A stretch of DNA of 64,000 bases from DAOTXS01 sp034433515 (GTDB taxonomy: Bacteria; Chloroflexota; Anaerolineae; UBA4142), in contig DAOUAL010000085.1 of assembly GCA_034433515.1 (NCBI GenBank), positions 5,732 to 69,731 on the forward strand, given 5' to 3'. Positions 35,004 to 43,807 of this stretch are shown here, piece by piece. A program made the translations under genes and the position numbers. The notes beneath the pieces were generated by a model. The model was not told the origin of the DNA and made no database searches. It was given only the letters and a program-made list of their open reading frames with translations. Positions within the stretch are counted from its first letter, which is position 1. The number at the start of each line of letters is the position of its first letter.

Positions 35004-36059
35004 TCAGTTGACCATCCCCTTTGCCACCAGCAGTTCTGCATTCAATACAGCACCGCCCGCTGCGCCACGGATCGTGTTATGCCCCAACAAGACGAACTTG
35101 TAATGGAGCACCGGGCATTCGCGGAGGCGACCCACCACGGACGCCATTCCCTTCTCCACCTCGCGATCCAAGCGGGGTTGGGGACGATCCGGCTCCTCGC
35201 GCAAGACGATGGGATGCGCCGGCGCGGTCGGCAAGTGCAAGCGCTGGGGCTCACCCATGAATTGTAACATAGCGCGGCGCACTTGGTCAAGATTTGCAGG
35301 GGTTTCCAGTTCGACCGAGACGGTCTCTAGATGACCATCCCACGTAGCCACGCGATTGCATGCCGCGCTGATGCGCAGGTCAGCATAGATCACCCTGTTC
35401 TCCCCCAAGCGTCCCAAAATTTTCAACGGCTCGGTCTCGAGTTTCTTTTCTTCGCCCCCGATGAATGGGATCACGTTATCCAAGATAGCCAGCGAGGCGA
35501 CCCCGGGATACCCGGCACCGCTCAGGGCTTGCATCGTCGTAACCATCACGCGGCGCACCCCAAACTGTTCGACGAGCGGTTTCAAGACGAGGGTCAGATG
35601 AATGGTCGAGCAATTGGGATTGCACACAATTGCCCCGCGCGATGGTCGGCGCGCGCGTTGAAGCGAGACCAGGGCGAGATGTTCGGGGTTCACTTCGGGA
35701 ATCACGAGCGGCACATCCGCCTCCATCCGATGATTGGAGGCATTGCTAGACACCAGATAACCCTGATTCGCAAAACGTTCCTCGATCTCGCCTGCCACGT
35801 CGCTCGGCAAGGCGGAAAAGACGATGGCTGCCTCCATCCCGGGTTCACAGGGTTGGACGATCAACGAGCGCACGGGCGCTGGCATCGGCGTGGCGAGGTG
35901 CCAGTGAGTCGCCTCGCGGTAGGGTTTGCCCACCGATTGATCGCTGGCGGCAAGTGTTCGAATTTCAAACCAGGGATGGTCTGCCAACAAATGCACCATG
36001 CGTTGACCCACTAAACCGGTCGCACCGAGAATCGCCACCGGCAGTTTGCTGTGTACCAT
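35004..36059 (-). CDS. asd: Aspartate-semialdehyde dehydrogenase, archaeal/fungal type
   Basis: The 351-residue enzyme makes aspartate semialdehyde from aspartyl phosphate using NADPH. It has the GATGLVGQR nucleotide loop near the start and the catalytic Cys in VCNPNCSTIHLTLVLKPL, the form seen in archaeal and fungal enzymes and not the classical bacterial one. The ATG directly abuts the lysC stop. It shares the T-box-controlled transcript with lysC. Confidence 0.94.
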   Translation of the reverse strand: MVHSKLPVAILGATGLVGQRMVHLLADHPWFEIRTLAASDQSVGKPYREATHWHLATPMPAPVRSLIVQPCEPGMEAAIVFSALPSDVAGEIEERFANQGYLVSSNASNHRMEADVPLVIPEVNPEHLALVSLQRARRPSRGAIVCNPNCSTIHLTLVLKPLVEQFGVRRVMVTTMQALSGAGYPGVASLAILDNVIPFIGGEEKKLETEPLKILGRLGENRVIYADLRISAACNRVATWDGHLETVSVELETPANLDQVRRAMLQFMGEPQRLHLPTAPAHPIVLREEPDRPQPRLDREVEKGMASVVGRLRECPVLHYKFVLLGHNTIRGAAGGAVLNAELLVAKGMVN

Positions 36060-37463
36060 TTATGCCCCCACGATAAACTGATGAATGGCGCGGACCGCTT
36101 CGTCCGCCGCATGTTCGTCCACAACCAACGACAAGTTGTATTCCGATGAACCTTGCGCAATCGAAATGATATTGATCTGACGTTCACCCAGCGCGCCAAA
36201 CACGCGCGCGGCAATGCCGGGGGTGCCTTTCATCCCTGCCCCTACTACCGCCACGATCACCACCTTGTCCTGCGCCCAAATCCGGTCAATGTGGTTCCGC
36301 AACCGCTCCAATTCAAATTCGTGATCGAGGGCGGCGAGCGCGCGAGGCGTCTGGCTCGCCTCAATCACAAAGCAAATGTTTTGTTCGGACGATGATTGTG
36401 AGATCATCAACGCGCTAATGTTCTCGCGCGCGATGGTGGAAAAGACTCGCCCGGCAATTCCCGGCACCCCTTGCATCCCACGTCCTTCGACGGTAATCTG
36501 TGCCAACCCCCGAATGACCGTAACCGCTTTGGCAGGGCGTTCGTTGTGCTGAATCGTTCGGACGATACGGGTGCCCGGGTGGGTTGGGTTGAAAGTATTG
36601 AGAATGCGAATGGGAATATTACGCGCGGCAGCGGGCGCCATGGTTTTGGGATGAATGACTTTGGCACCAAAGTACGAAAGTTCTGCCGCTTCGCTGTATG
36701 AAATCTCCGGCAAGGTCTGGGCATTGGGAACGATGCGTGGATCGGCGGTCAAGACGCCATCCACATCGGTCCAAATCCACACCTCGTCTGCGTCCAGCAC
36801 GTTGCCCAAAATTGTCGCCGAATAGTCACTGCCACCGCGTCCCAACGTGGTGATCACGCCTTGCGGCGTTGCTCCCAGAAAACCGGTAATCACCGGCACG
36901 GTGCCGGCGGCGAGCAAAGGCATCACGCGTGGGCGTGCCTTGTGCCGGGTCGCCTCCATTTGCGGATTGGCTTGGGTAAAGTTGTCGTCCGTTACAATCA
37001 ATTCGGTGGCTTCGAGCGCTTCGGTCGCCAAGCCGCGTTCGCGCAGGGCTTGTGCAAGAATCGGCACGATCAAGCGTTCCCCCAGCGATGCCACAGCATC
37101 GAGGGCGCGCGAGGTGAGTTCACCCAGGATGTGGATGCTGCGGCACAGGTTGCCAAAATCATCGAGCAAGCGAAGCATCTGGCGCTGGAGCAACTCCCGG
37201 GTGGCTGGATGCTGCACCACCTGATCGAGCGCGGCAAGATGATTGGCGGTCAACATTTCATAGGTGGCAAGGTACGCCGCGCGATCCCCTTCTGCCGCGC
37301 GCCGTGCCGAACGAATCAATGCATCCGTCACCCCGCTCATCGCGCTGGTTACTGCGATGATTTGATGACCTTGTTGTGTGTAATGGTGGATCAGGTCAGC
37401 AACGTGGCGAATTCGTTCGCCGCCACTCACCGACGTGCCACCAAATTTCATAACTAGACGCAT
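36060..37463 (-). CDS. lysC: Aspartokinase with two ACT domains
   Basis: The 467-residue kinase begins MRLVMKFGGTSVSGGERI and phosphorylates aspartate, the entry step for threonine, lysine and methionine. The kinase domain (about 1-300) is followed by two ACT domains that usually bind feedback amino acids. The ATG at 37463 has AGGTGA upstream; the open frame beyond it runs into the T-box terminator. Control by tRNA-Thr charging is inferred from the leader. Confidence 0.95.
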   Translation of the reverse strand: MRLVMKFGGTSVSGGERIRHVADLIHHYTQQGHQIIAVTSAMSGVTDALIRSARRAAEGDRAAYLATYEMLTANHLAALDQVVQHPATRELLQRQMLRLLDDFGNLCRSIHILGELTSRALDAVASLGERLIVPILAQALRERGLATEALEATELIVTDDNFTQANPQMEATRHKARPRVMPLLAAGTVPVITGFLGATPQGVITTLGRGGSDYSATILGNVLDADEVWIWTDVDGVLTADPRIVPNAQTLPEISYSEAAELSYFGAKVIHPKTMAPAAARNIPIRILNTFNPTHPGTRIVRTIQHNERPAKAVTVIRGLAQITVEGRGMQGVPGIAGRVFSTIARENISALMISQSSSEQNICFVIEASQTPRALAALDHEFELERLRNHIDRIWAQDKVVIVAVVGAGMKGTPGIAARVFGALGERQINIISIAQGSSEYNLSLVVDEHAADEAVRAIHQFIVGA

Positions 37464-37478
37464 AGTGTTCTCACCTAG

Positions 37479-37700
37479 AAAAATAAAACTCTCACGTCCC
37501 TTTGGGACGAGAGAGTTCTCCCGTGGTTCCACCCAGATTTACACACGCGCGCCATTGAGCGCATGCACACTCGATTGCCAGATAACGGTGGCGCCGATTG
37601 GCTCGCAAGGGGTTTTCATCGAACGTTTGCGGACCTTGCTTGCAGTCGTGGCAAAGGTCTCCCTGTCGCAACCTTTTCGATTACTCGTCTTGGTCATCGC
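37479..37700 (-). promoter_or_regulatory. T-box riboswitch, probable Thr specifier
   Basis: The conserved T-box TGGGTGGAACCACG lies at 37535-37522 (minus strand). Downstream, ACTCTCTCGTCCC and GGGACGTGAGAGT form a terminator stem with a TTTATTTTT tail (37516-37479). Upstream a stem I shows AGTAA (37685-37681) opposite GAA (37617-37615), flanked by CAAG/CTTG and TCGAA/TTCGA pairs. One base after GAA comes ACC (37613-37611), a threonine codon. Uncharged tRNA-Thr would favour antitermination into lysC. The exact 5' limit of stem I is estimated. Confidence 0.92.
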
Positions 37701-37720
37701 CGTAGCGTCTGTTGTTGGCA

Positions 37721-37794
37721 TGGGCGGTATAGGAGTCGAACCTATGGCCTCAGCGATGTCAACGCTGCGCTCTAACCAACTGAGCTAACCGCCC
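37721..37794 (-). tRNA. tRNA-Val (GAC)
   Basis: The 74-base cloverleaf has a GGGCGGT/ACCGCCC acceptor stem, D-arm TAGCTCAGTTGGTTAGAGC, anticodon stem CAGCG/CGCTG with loop TTGACAT (anticodon GAC) and GGTTCGACTCC T-arm. CCA is not encoded. Its 3' end is about 20-35 bases from the T-box stem I and no separate promoter is visible between them. Confidence 0.96.
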
Positions 37795-37806
37795 GCGTGC
37801 ATGCGC

Positions 37807-37835
37807 ATTATACCACAAAATATTTTGTGCGCAAA
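37807..37835 (-). promoter_or_regulatory. Promoter of tRNA-Val, with palindromic spacer
   Basis: A perfect TATAAT lies 12 bases before the tRNA; the -35 is a weak TTTGCG at 17 bp. The spacer holds a perfect 16-bp palindrome, CACAAAATATTTTGTG (37814-37829), which could be an operator. Confidence 0.6.
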
Positions 37836-37850
37836 TGTGCCAATAATGTT

Positions 37851-38546
37851 CTAAAGTTGATTCAGCAATTTCTCTAAATCTTCTAACGTGCCGCGCCAAT
37901 CCGCCGGCGCATCCGTGTCTGGATCACGGGTCACCCAAAATGTTTTCATGCCGATTTTCTTTGCCGGCACAATATCGTTTTGAATTTCGTTGCCCACCAT
38001 CAGGCACTCGGTTGGGGCAAGGTTCAACCGCGCGGCGATTTCACGATAGTACGCCGAGTGCGGCTTGCTCGCGTGCATTGTTTCGTAATCGGTGACGAGG
38101 GCGTACGGCAAATCGGCGATGCCACCCCATTCCATCCGTTGCCAGATGGCAGTGCGCGGAAAAACCGGCATCGTCGCAATCACCACATGTTTGCCACGCT
38201 CAAACGCTCGCTCGATAACGCAACGCGCAATGGGAATTGGCTTGACGAGTGCGCGCAACTGGGGATACTCGGTCGCGTAGAAATCATCGAACAAGGGCAT
38301 TAACGTTTCCCGCGGAATGCCAATCTTGGGAAAGAAATCGGCGGCGAAGGCGTCGGCAATGGTGCGCGCGTGATCGTTGTTGAGCACTGCGGCGCGCGTG
38401 GAGGCTTGCAATTGCGCGATCAATTTTTCCGGCGGCACCAGGTGAGCTAGTTTTTTGCACAGCGCGGTAAAGTACGGCGGCAAAAAAGTATCCATCGAGT
38501 CGTCAATCAATGTGCCATCCAAATCGAAGAGGAGTGCTTTGATCAT
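37851..38546 (-). CDS. HAD-superfamily hydrolase
   Basis: The 231-residue protein starts MIKALLFDLDGTLID, the HAD nucleophile motif (DxDGT). Motif III is Lys-containing HASKPHSAYYREI and motif IV is GNEIQNDIVPAKKIG. It likely dephosphorylates a small metabolite; substrate unknown. I chose the ATG at 38546 as the conserved start. It appears to be transcribed alone or with the downstream side of the alcohol dehydrogenase gene. Confidence 0.88.
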   Translation of the reverse strand: MIKALLFDLDGTLIDDSMDTFLPPYFTALCKKLAHLVPPEKLIAQLQASTRAAVLNNDHARTIADAFAADFFPKIGIPRETLMPLFDDFYATEYPQLRALVKPIPIARCVIERAFERGKHVVIATMPVFPRTAIWQRMEWGGIADLPYALVTDYETMHASKPHSAYYREIAARLNLAPTECLMVGNEIQNDIVPAKKIGMKTFWVTRDPDTDAPADWRGTLEDLEKLLNQL

Positions 38547-38558
38547 CGAGTCCTCTGA

Positions 38559-38612
38559 AATTTCACCAGAGCACACAGAGGTCACAGAAAAAACTCGGTG
38601 TGCGCTGTGGTG
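38559..38612. repeat. CACCAGAG-type inverted repeat
   Basis: TTCACCAGAGCACACAGAG faces CTCGGTGTGCGCTGTGGTG across an A-rich centre, related to the repeat at 17491. It fills the gap between two minus-strand genes. Confidence 0.55.
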
Positions 38613-38615
38613 GAC

Positions 38616-39719
38616 TTAGTCAAACACAATCACGCCACGCGCGATGGTGCCGGCTTGCATATCGGCGAACGCTTGCGCGGCTTGAGCGAGCGTGTAGCGT
38701 TGCGTAATGAGCCGGTTCACCGGCAAGCGTCCCGCGCGGTACAGTTCGATAAGTTTCGGAATATCGCTGAGCGGGCGCACCGAGCCAAAGAACGATCCCA
38801 GCAATTGTTTGTTTTGGAAAATCAAATTGCCGGCTGGAATCGAAACTTGCTCTTTGGCGGAATGCATCCCGGCGATCACGGCGGTGCCGGCCGGGCGCAC
38901 GGCTTGCAAGGCTTGCGTGATCGTTACGCTCGATCCCACCGAATCGAACACGTAATCAGGTCCGATCCGTGTGAGCGAACGCAGCGTGGCGACGACATCG
39001 CATTGGAGCGCGTTGAGTGTTTCCGTCGCGCCGAACTGACGCGCGAATTCGAGTTTGCGATCCATCACATCCACTGCAATAATTGGATAACCGCCGGCAA
39101 GTTGGCAGCCCATAATCATGGACAGTCCCACGCCGCCGCAACCAATCACCGCCGCTGAACTTCCCGGGATGACACGCGCGGTGTTCAGTACTGCACCTAC
39201 ACCGGTCGCAACCGCGCAACCGGTAATCGCGGCAACATCGAACGGCACATCGTCGGGAAAGGGAATCGCGCCGCGCTCATCAATGACGATGTATTCGGAC
39301 ATGGTGGACGAGCCCAGATAATGTTTGAGTTTCAAACCATCGAGCGTTTGCAAACGCGAGGTGCCTTCGGGCAAGGTGCCAACCAAGGTCGTTTTGGGCA
39401 AACGCTCGCACAGATTGGGATAACCGCTCAAGCAAGTGGGACACGTGCCATCAGCGGGGACCCAGTTGACGAGGATACGGTCGCCCGGTTTGACGCGCGT
39501 TACCCGCTCGCCCACTTGCTCCACGATGCCAGCGCCTTCATGACCCAGGACGATGGGTGGCGTCGCGCGCAATTCACCGCGCATCGTGTGCAAATCGGAA
39601 TGGCAGACGCCGGCGGCATAGACACGCACCAATACTTCGGTCGCGCGCGGTGGATCGAGTTCAATCGTTTCGATGGTGAGTTGATTGTAATCGCGGACAA
39701 CGGCGGCACGAGTTTTCAT
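38616..39719 (-). CDS. Zinc-dependent alcohol dehydrogenase
   Basis: The 367-residue oxidoreductase has catalytic-zinc residues in GVCHSDLH and GHEGAGIV, a structural-zinc-like set CPTCLSGYPNLC with only three cysteines visible there, and the NAD loop VIGCGGVGLSMI. It resembles class III-like alcohol dehydrogenases. GGAGAA precedes the ATG. The substrate is not defined by its neighbours. Confidence 0.92.
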   Translation of the reverse strand: MKTRAAVVRDYNQLTIETIELDPPRATEVLVRVYAAGVCHSDLHTMRGELRATPPIVLGHEGAGIVEQVGERVTRVKPGDRILVNWVPADGTCPTCLSGYPNLCERLPKTTLVGTLPEGTSRLQTLDGLKLKHYLGSSTMSEYIVIDERGAIPFPDDVPFDVAAITGCAVATGVGAVLNTARVIPGSSAAVIGCGGVGLSMIMGCQLAGGYPIIAVDVMDRKLEFARQFGATETLNALQCDVVATLRSLTRIGPDYVFDSVGSSVTITQALQAVRPAGTAVIAGMHSAKEQVSIPAGNLIFQNKQLLGSFFGSVRPLSDIPKLIELYRAGRLPVNRLITQRYTLAQAAQAFADMQAGTIARGVIVFD

Positions 39720-39743
39720 CGAGTTCTCCGGTAAAAATATTTT

Positions 39744-40565
39744 CTAGCGCATTGCCTCGGCAAAGAGTTGGATGGTTTCACGGTTGTTGAGATAATCGTG
39801 CGAGGCATTCGGTAGGACGCCCACGTCCACAAACACATCGAACACGCGATAGCCCGGCTTGGGGAACGAAGGACCTAATGGATCGGCGATCCAATCGGTT
39901 GTATCGTACACGTTATACCAACGGCGAACGTGTTGGTAATCAATCGCGCCCAAGCGTTCATCGTATTTGCCGAGGCGGCGCAACTTGGCGATGGGGGAGC
40001 CGGCGGTGAAAAAGGCGACGATGTTGTAACGTCCCGCGTATTGTTTGAGCACATCGAAACTGACAACCGTGCCCAGACTGTGCGCGACGAGAACGATTTC
40101 ATCAAATTTTTTGCGTGCCTCATCTAGTTTCTCGATGAGCCGTGCTTGGATGGCGGCGCGGAGGGCAGGCGAGAAAAAATAATCGGCAACGTGTTGCGTG
40201 GTCATGGCGTACGTTTGCAGGGGTGAACGTACGGCAACCGCGCGTCCTCGGCGATGTGCTGGCAGTGTTGACGTGGTCGCTCGAAACGATTTTTGCAATT
40301 CTTTTTGAAACTCGGCTTTGAACTTGGCTTTGCTCGGTGAGTCGGCTAGCGCCGCGCGCCGCGTACCCACGTCCGCAAAGTACACCGGCAAGTAATCAAA
40401 GGGGTGTCCCAATTCCTTTTCGATGGCGGCGACGAGGGGTTTGTACCAATCGGGCGGAAAAGGTCCCGCGCCGTGAATCATCACCATCACCCGGCGACGC
40501 CGGGCGGTCTCGTCTAGTTGGCGCGGGGAGCGTTTCGCACGCGATTTTTGATTTTGTTTGACCAT
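39744..40565 (-). CDS. Alpha/beta hydrolase-like protein
   Basis: The 273-residue soluble protein begins with a basic tail of about 25 residues and then VMVMIHGAGPFPPDW. The nucleophile elbow is LVAHSLGTVVSFD (Ser as nucleophile), and a late NASHDYLN supplies a candidate catalytic His. The fold is that of serine esterases or lipases. GGGAGG precedes the ATG. No substrate can be inferred. Confidence 0.8.
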   Translation of the reverse strand: MVKQNQKSRAKRSPRQLDETARRRRVMVMIHGAGPFPPDWYKPLVAAIEKELGHPFDYLPVYFADVGTRRAALADSPSKAKFKAEFQKELQKSFRATTSTLPAHRRGRAVAVRSPLQTYAMTTQHVADYFFSPALRAAIQARLIEKLDEARKKFDEIVLVAHSLGTVVSFDVLKQYAGRYNIVAFFTAGSPIAKLRRLGKYDERLGAIDYQHVRRWYNVYDTTDWIADPLGPSFPKPGYRVFDVFVDVGVLPNASHDYLNNRETIQLFAEAMR

Positions 40566-40598
40566 TGTGCCTCCCTCTCCTGAAAATACGATGATAAG

Positions 40599-40625
40599 GT
40601 AACACAGGATTTAATCCTGTGCTAC
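40599..40625. repeat. CACAGGATT hairpin repeat
   Basis: GTAACACAGGATT and AATCCTGTGCTAC form a 13-bp stem with one mismatch and a one-base centre. It resembles dispersed REP-like hairpins and lies beside the next element. Confidence 0.65.
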
Positions 40626-40632
40626 GTTGTTC

Positions 40633-40670
40633 ATTTTCATCCGATTGCTGGCGCGCCAACGATGGATGAA
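40633..40670. repeat. Palindromic 3'-end element
   Basis: ATTTTCATCCGATTGC, then the core TGGCGCGCCA and ATGGATGAAT make a near-complete palindrome just after the FtsX-type gene stop. Related copies are at 34955 and 62610. Confidence 0.65.
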
Positions 40671-40678
40671 TGACTCTT

Positions 40679-43009
40679 CTATTCGTACCGCAACACCTCG
40701 GTTACGCGCATCCGCGCCGCGCCCAATGCCGGCGCAAGACTAGCTAACGCTGCCAACCCCAGCGCAAAGAACAAACTTGTGAGAATCATCGCTGGACTGA
40801 AAATGTAATCAATTTGAAACAGCACCGATTTCATCAACCCAAGCAACAACTGTCCCAAAGGATAACCGATGATGATGCCAAGCATCCATCCGCCCAAGCC
40901 CAGTGCTAATCCTTCGGTCAAGAAAACTTGGACCAAATTCATGTCCGCTGCGCCAATCGCACGCAACACGCCAATCTCGCGGCGGCGCTCCAGCACGTTG
41001 AGCGTCAAGGTATTCAGCACGCCGAGTGCACCAATTGTGCCAATAATCAAACTCATCACATACAGCGTCAAGGACAAGATGCGCGATTGTTCTTTGGCGC
41101 CGCGCACTTCGCGATAGGCGGAATCGGCGCCCATTTGAAATTGCCGAAACTTGGTCTGCACTTGCCCCAAACGTTTTTCCACTGTGGCTGGGTCGTGCGC
41201 ATCAAACGAGAGTGCAAAGAAGAGCGTCCATCCCAAACGATTTTGCATGCGTTCGACGATCACTTCGGGCAAGAACACCTTGCCCGCTACCGTGCTCCCC
41301 AAAAAGATACTGTTGTCAATCGTAATGCCCACAATGCGAAAGTTGCGCCGCGTTTCGTTCACTTCGATTTCAATCCGATCATTCAGGCGCAGTCCACGTT
41401 CTTGCGCCAGATCGGTGGACACAACCACGGCGTCGTTTTCGTCGTCGCGATACCAACGCCCGGCAACCAAACGCGGCACATACATCGTTGTGTTCGCCGG
41501 CAAGCCCCACAAACGCGCGCGTGCCGTGCCGACCCAGGCATCGCCAAGTGACCACACTTCAACCGCACGCACACCTTCGACCGTGAAAAAGTTGGAGGCA
41601 AAATTCGTCCCCACCCATTGATCGAACCAGACCCACGCATCGCCGCGATACGTTTGGAACAAACCATCAATCGCCGCGTCCACCGATGTACTCGTACTTT
41701 GCGCAGCGAGTGATGCGCCGACCGCCACCGCAATGACGAGCGTGGTGATGAGCGAGCGCGCTTTGCGGCGTGCCAGATTCCGCAACGACATCGCGGCGAG
41801 CGGCGGCAACGCCACGATTCGTTGCACCAAACGATCCACGCGACCTTGGCCGTACGTGGAGGTGATGCCGTACGCTTCCAGCGCATCTTTAACTCGAATC
41901 GCCGTACCTGCCCACGAAGGCAGTAATCCGCCGATGAAGGTTACCACGATCCCAACGATGATTCCCAGCCCAATGCCTTCCGGCGAAACGGCGAATTGAA
42001 TATCCAGGTTGAGCAACGTTCCGAGGTAATCGAGCAATCGCCAACTGCCCAGCGCACCGAGAACGATGCCAATGAGTGTGCCCAGAATACCGTACAGCAT
42101 TGCGGCGATGAGATAGATCGTCAACACTTGCCAACGGGTTCCGCCAATCGCTTTGACCACGCCGATCTCGCCGACTTGTTCTGCCGTCATCGCGGCGAGA
42201 GTATTGGCAACCAAAAAGCCGCTGGTCACCAAGCCGACGCCGGAAAAAACGGTGAGCAAGACAAAGAGTGCATCCAGTTCACGTTTGCCCAAAAAGTTTT
42301 CCGGGTCGCGGAGGGTGGGTGCACTATGCTCAACGCCGCGCCGGTTCAACAATCGCTCTGCCTCTCGCGCCGTCTCGCGCACCTTGCTCATATCGTTGAC
42401 TTTGAGCAGGGCTTGATTCGCGCCGTCAATACCCAACATTTTTCGCACATCGCTCGCGTTGGCGTACACATTTGCCCAATCTAAAATCGTCGCGCTGGGA
42501 TAGTTGGGGCTGGTGGCAAAGCCGGCAAGCGTGAGCGTCATCATCGAACCATCCCGCGCGCGGCAAGAGATCAGATCGCCGATCTGCGCGCCCAGCCAAT
42601 CGCGCACGCTGACCTCCGCCAGAAATTCGCCGGGCCTGGGCGCCGGATCGAGCAAACGAATTTGATTGATGCGTTGATCGGCAAAGTTTTCAATGCCCCA
42701 AAAGTTTACATCCCGATATTCATTGTTCCATTTGCATTTAGTAAAGTACGTGTTGCGGAGTTCGGTCGCGGTTACGTTGGGGACTTCGAGCGCGCGCGCG
42801 GTTTTGGGCGGGGCATCCCAAACCCAAAACGTAATATCCGCTTGCGAGGTGTTGGCGTACGCTTGGGCTTGCGCGCGCGCGAGGTTTTGCGCGGTGGAGA
42901 CAATCGCCACGATACCCGCCACACCGATCGCAATCGCGCCAATGGTCAAGAGGGAGCGTACGCGTCGCTGGGTGAGGTCGCGGTACGCCTTACGCAAGAG
43001 TGCCAACAT
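40679..43009 (-). CDS. FtsX/MacB-type ABC transporter permease
   Basis: The 776-residue membrane protein has an N-terminal helix (RRVRSLLTIGAIAIGVAGIV), a MacB-type outside domain (about 45-240), a three-helix FtsX core (about 255-390), a second helix and outside domain, and a final FtsX core (about 650-776). This LolE/MacB-like layout is common for permeases of lipoprotein or peptide export and mechanotransmission. No ATPase gene adjoins it. No clear Shine-Dalgarno is seen before the ATG at 43009. Confidence 0.88.
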   Translation of the reverse strand: MLALLRKAYRDLTQRRVRSLLTIGAIAIGVAGIVAIVSTAQNLARAQAQAYANTSQADITFWVWDAPPKTARALEVPNVTATELRNTYFTKCKWNNEYRDVNFWGIENFADQRINQIRLLDPAPRPGEFLAEVSVRDWLGAQIGDLISCRARDGSMMTLTLAGFATSPNYPSATILDWANVYANASDVRKMLGIDGANQALLKVNDMSKVRETAREAERLLNRRGVEHSAPTLRDPENFLGKRELDALFVLLTVFSGVGLVTSGFLVANTLAAMTAEQVGEIGVVKAIGGTRWQVLTIYLIAAMLYGILGTLIGIVLGALGSWRLLDYLGTLLNLDIQFAVSPEGIGLGIIVGIVVTFIGGLLPSWAGTAIRVKDALEAYGITSTYGQGRVDRLVQRIVALPPLAAMSLRNLARRKARSLITTLVIAVAVGASLAAQSTSTSVDAAIDGLFQTYRGDAWVWFDQWVGTNFASNFFTVEGVRAVEVWSLGDAWVGTARARLWGLPANTTMYVPRLVAGRWYRDDENDAVVVSTDLAQERGLRLNDRIEIEVNETRRNFRIVGITIDNSIFLGSTVAGKVFLPEVIVERMQNRLGWTLFFALSFDAHDPATVEKRLGQVQTKFRQFQMGADSAYREVRGAKEQSRILSLTLYVMSLIIGTIGALGVLNTLTLNVLERRREIGVLRAIGAADMNLVQVFLTEGLALGLGGWMLGIIIGYPLGQLLLGLMKSVLFQIDYIFSPAMILTSLFFALGLAALASLAPALGAARMRVTEVLRYE

Positions 43010-43084
43010 CGCACGTATTCTAACATTGAGGCCGCCCCGGTGCAAGTAGGTCAGGGCAAATCTTGGCGCGCCTACCTTGCCAAG

Positions 43085-43750
43085 TTATCGCCGAATTTTC
43101 AACTCGGCTTCCAAAGGTTTCCAAAATTCAGCGTACTCGAGGGCGGGGGTATCTATTTTGCGCCCGTTGACCAAGAAGGTGGGGGTGCCCGGCAATTTGA
43201 TTTGCAACGCTTCGATCAGGTGTTCCAACACCAGCGTGGCATACCGATCGGAATCGAGACAGGCGTTAAATTTTGCGGTATCCAGGTTCAGTTCGGCGGC
43301 GTATTTTTTCAAATTATTGCGTGTGTATGCGCCAGAGTTTTCTCCAAACCATTCCGAATACAGTTTATCGTGATACTCCCAAAACTTGCCTTGCTCGTTG
43401 GCGCATTCGGCGGCGTAGGCTGCCCAATGCGATTCACCGATGCGGTCGCCGTCAATGACCGGAAAATATTTGTACGTGTAACTGATCTTGCCGGTCTGCA
43501 CGTACGCTTCTTCGATCTGCGGTTCAAGGTCGCGCCAGTAGCGCCGACTGTAGGGGCATTGAAAATCGGCGTACACCACGAGCGTCACTTTGGCATCCGG
43601 ATTTCCTTGGGTGCGCCCGATGGTTTTGATCGCGGTGGGTGGTACGGGGGTGGCGGTAGGCACAGGGGGCGGGGTAGAGGAACCACACGCCACGCACAAT
43701 GAAATCAATAATGCCAACAAAAAGATTCCCGTTTGTTTTGTGTACGACAC
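43085..43750 (-). CDS. DsbA-like thioredoxin-fold lipoprotein with CPYS active site
   Basis: The 221-residue product, from a GTG with GGGAGG upstream, has a signal with a probable lipid-modified Cys22 and a Pro/Thr-rich tether. The thioredoxin fold has FQCPYS with Cys65 and Ser68, so the second redox cysteine is missing. The cis-Pro loop is LPGTPTFLVNG. A monothiol enzyme might act as isomerase or bind thiols. It follows a close homologue that carries UGA at the first redox position. Confidence 0.88.
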   Translation of the reverse strand: MSYTKQTGIFLLALLISLCVACGSSTPPPVPTATPVPPTAIKTIGRTQGNPDAKVTLVVYADFQCPYSRRYWRDLEPQIEEAYVQTGKISYTYKYFPVIDGDRIGESHWAAYAAECANEQGKFWEYHDKLYSEWFGENSGAYTRNNLKKYAAELNLDTAKFNACLDSDRYATLVLEHLIEALQIKLPGTPTFLVNGRKIDTPALEYAEFWKPLEAELKIRR

Positions 43751-43807
43751 TGTACCTCCCAAACAAAAACCTTGCGAGGACTTGCCATCCGCGCAAGGTT
43801 TGAAAAG

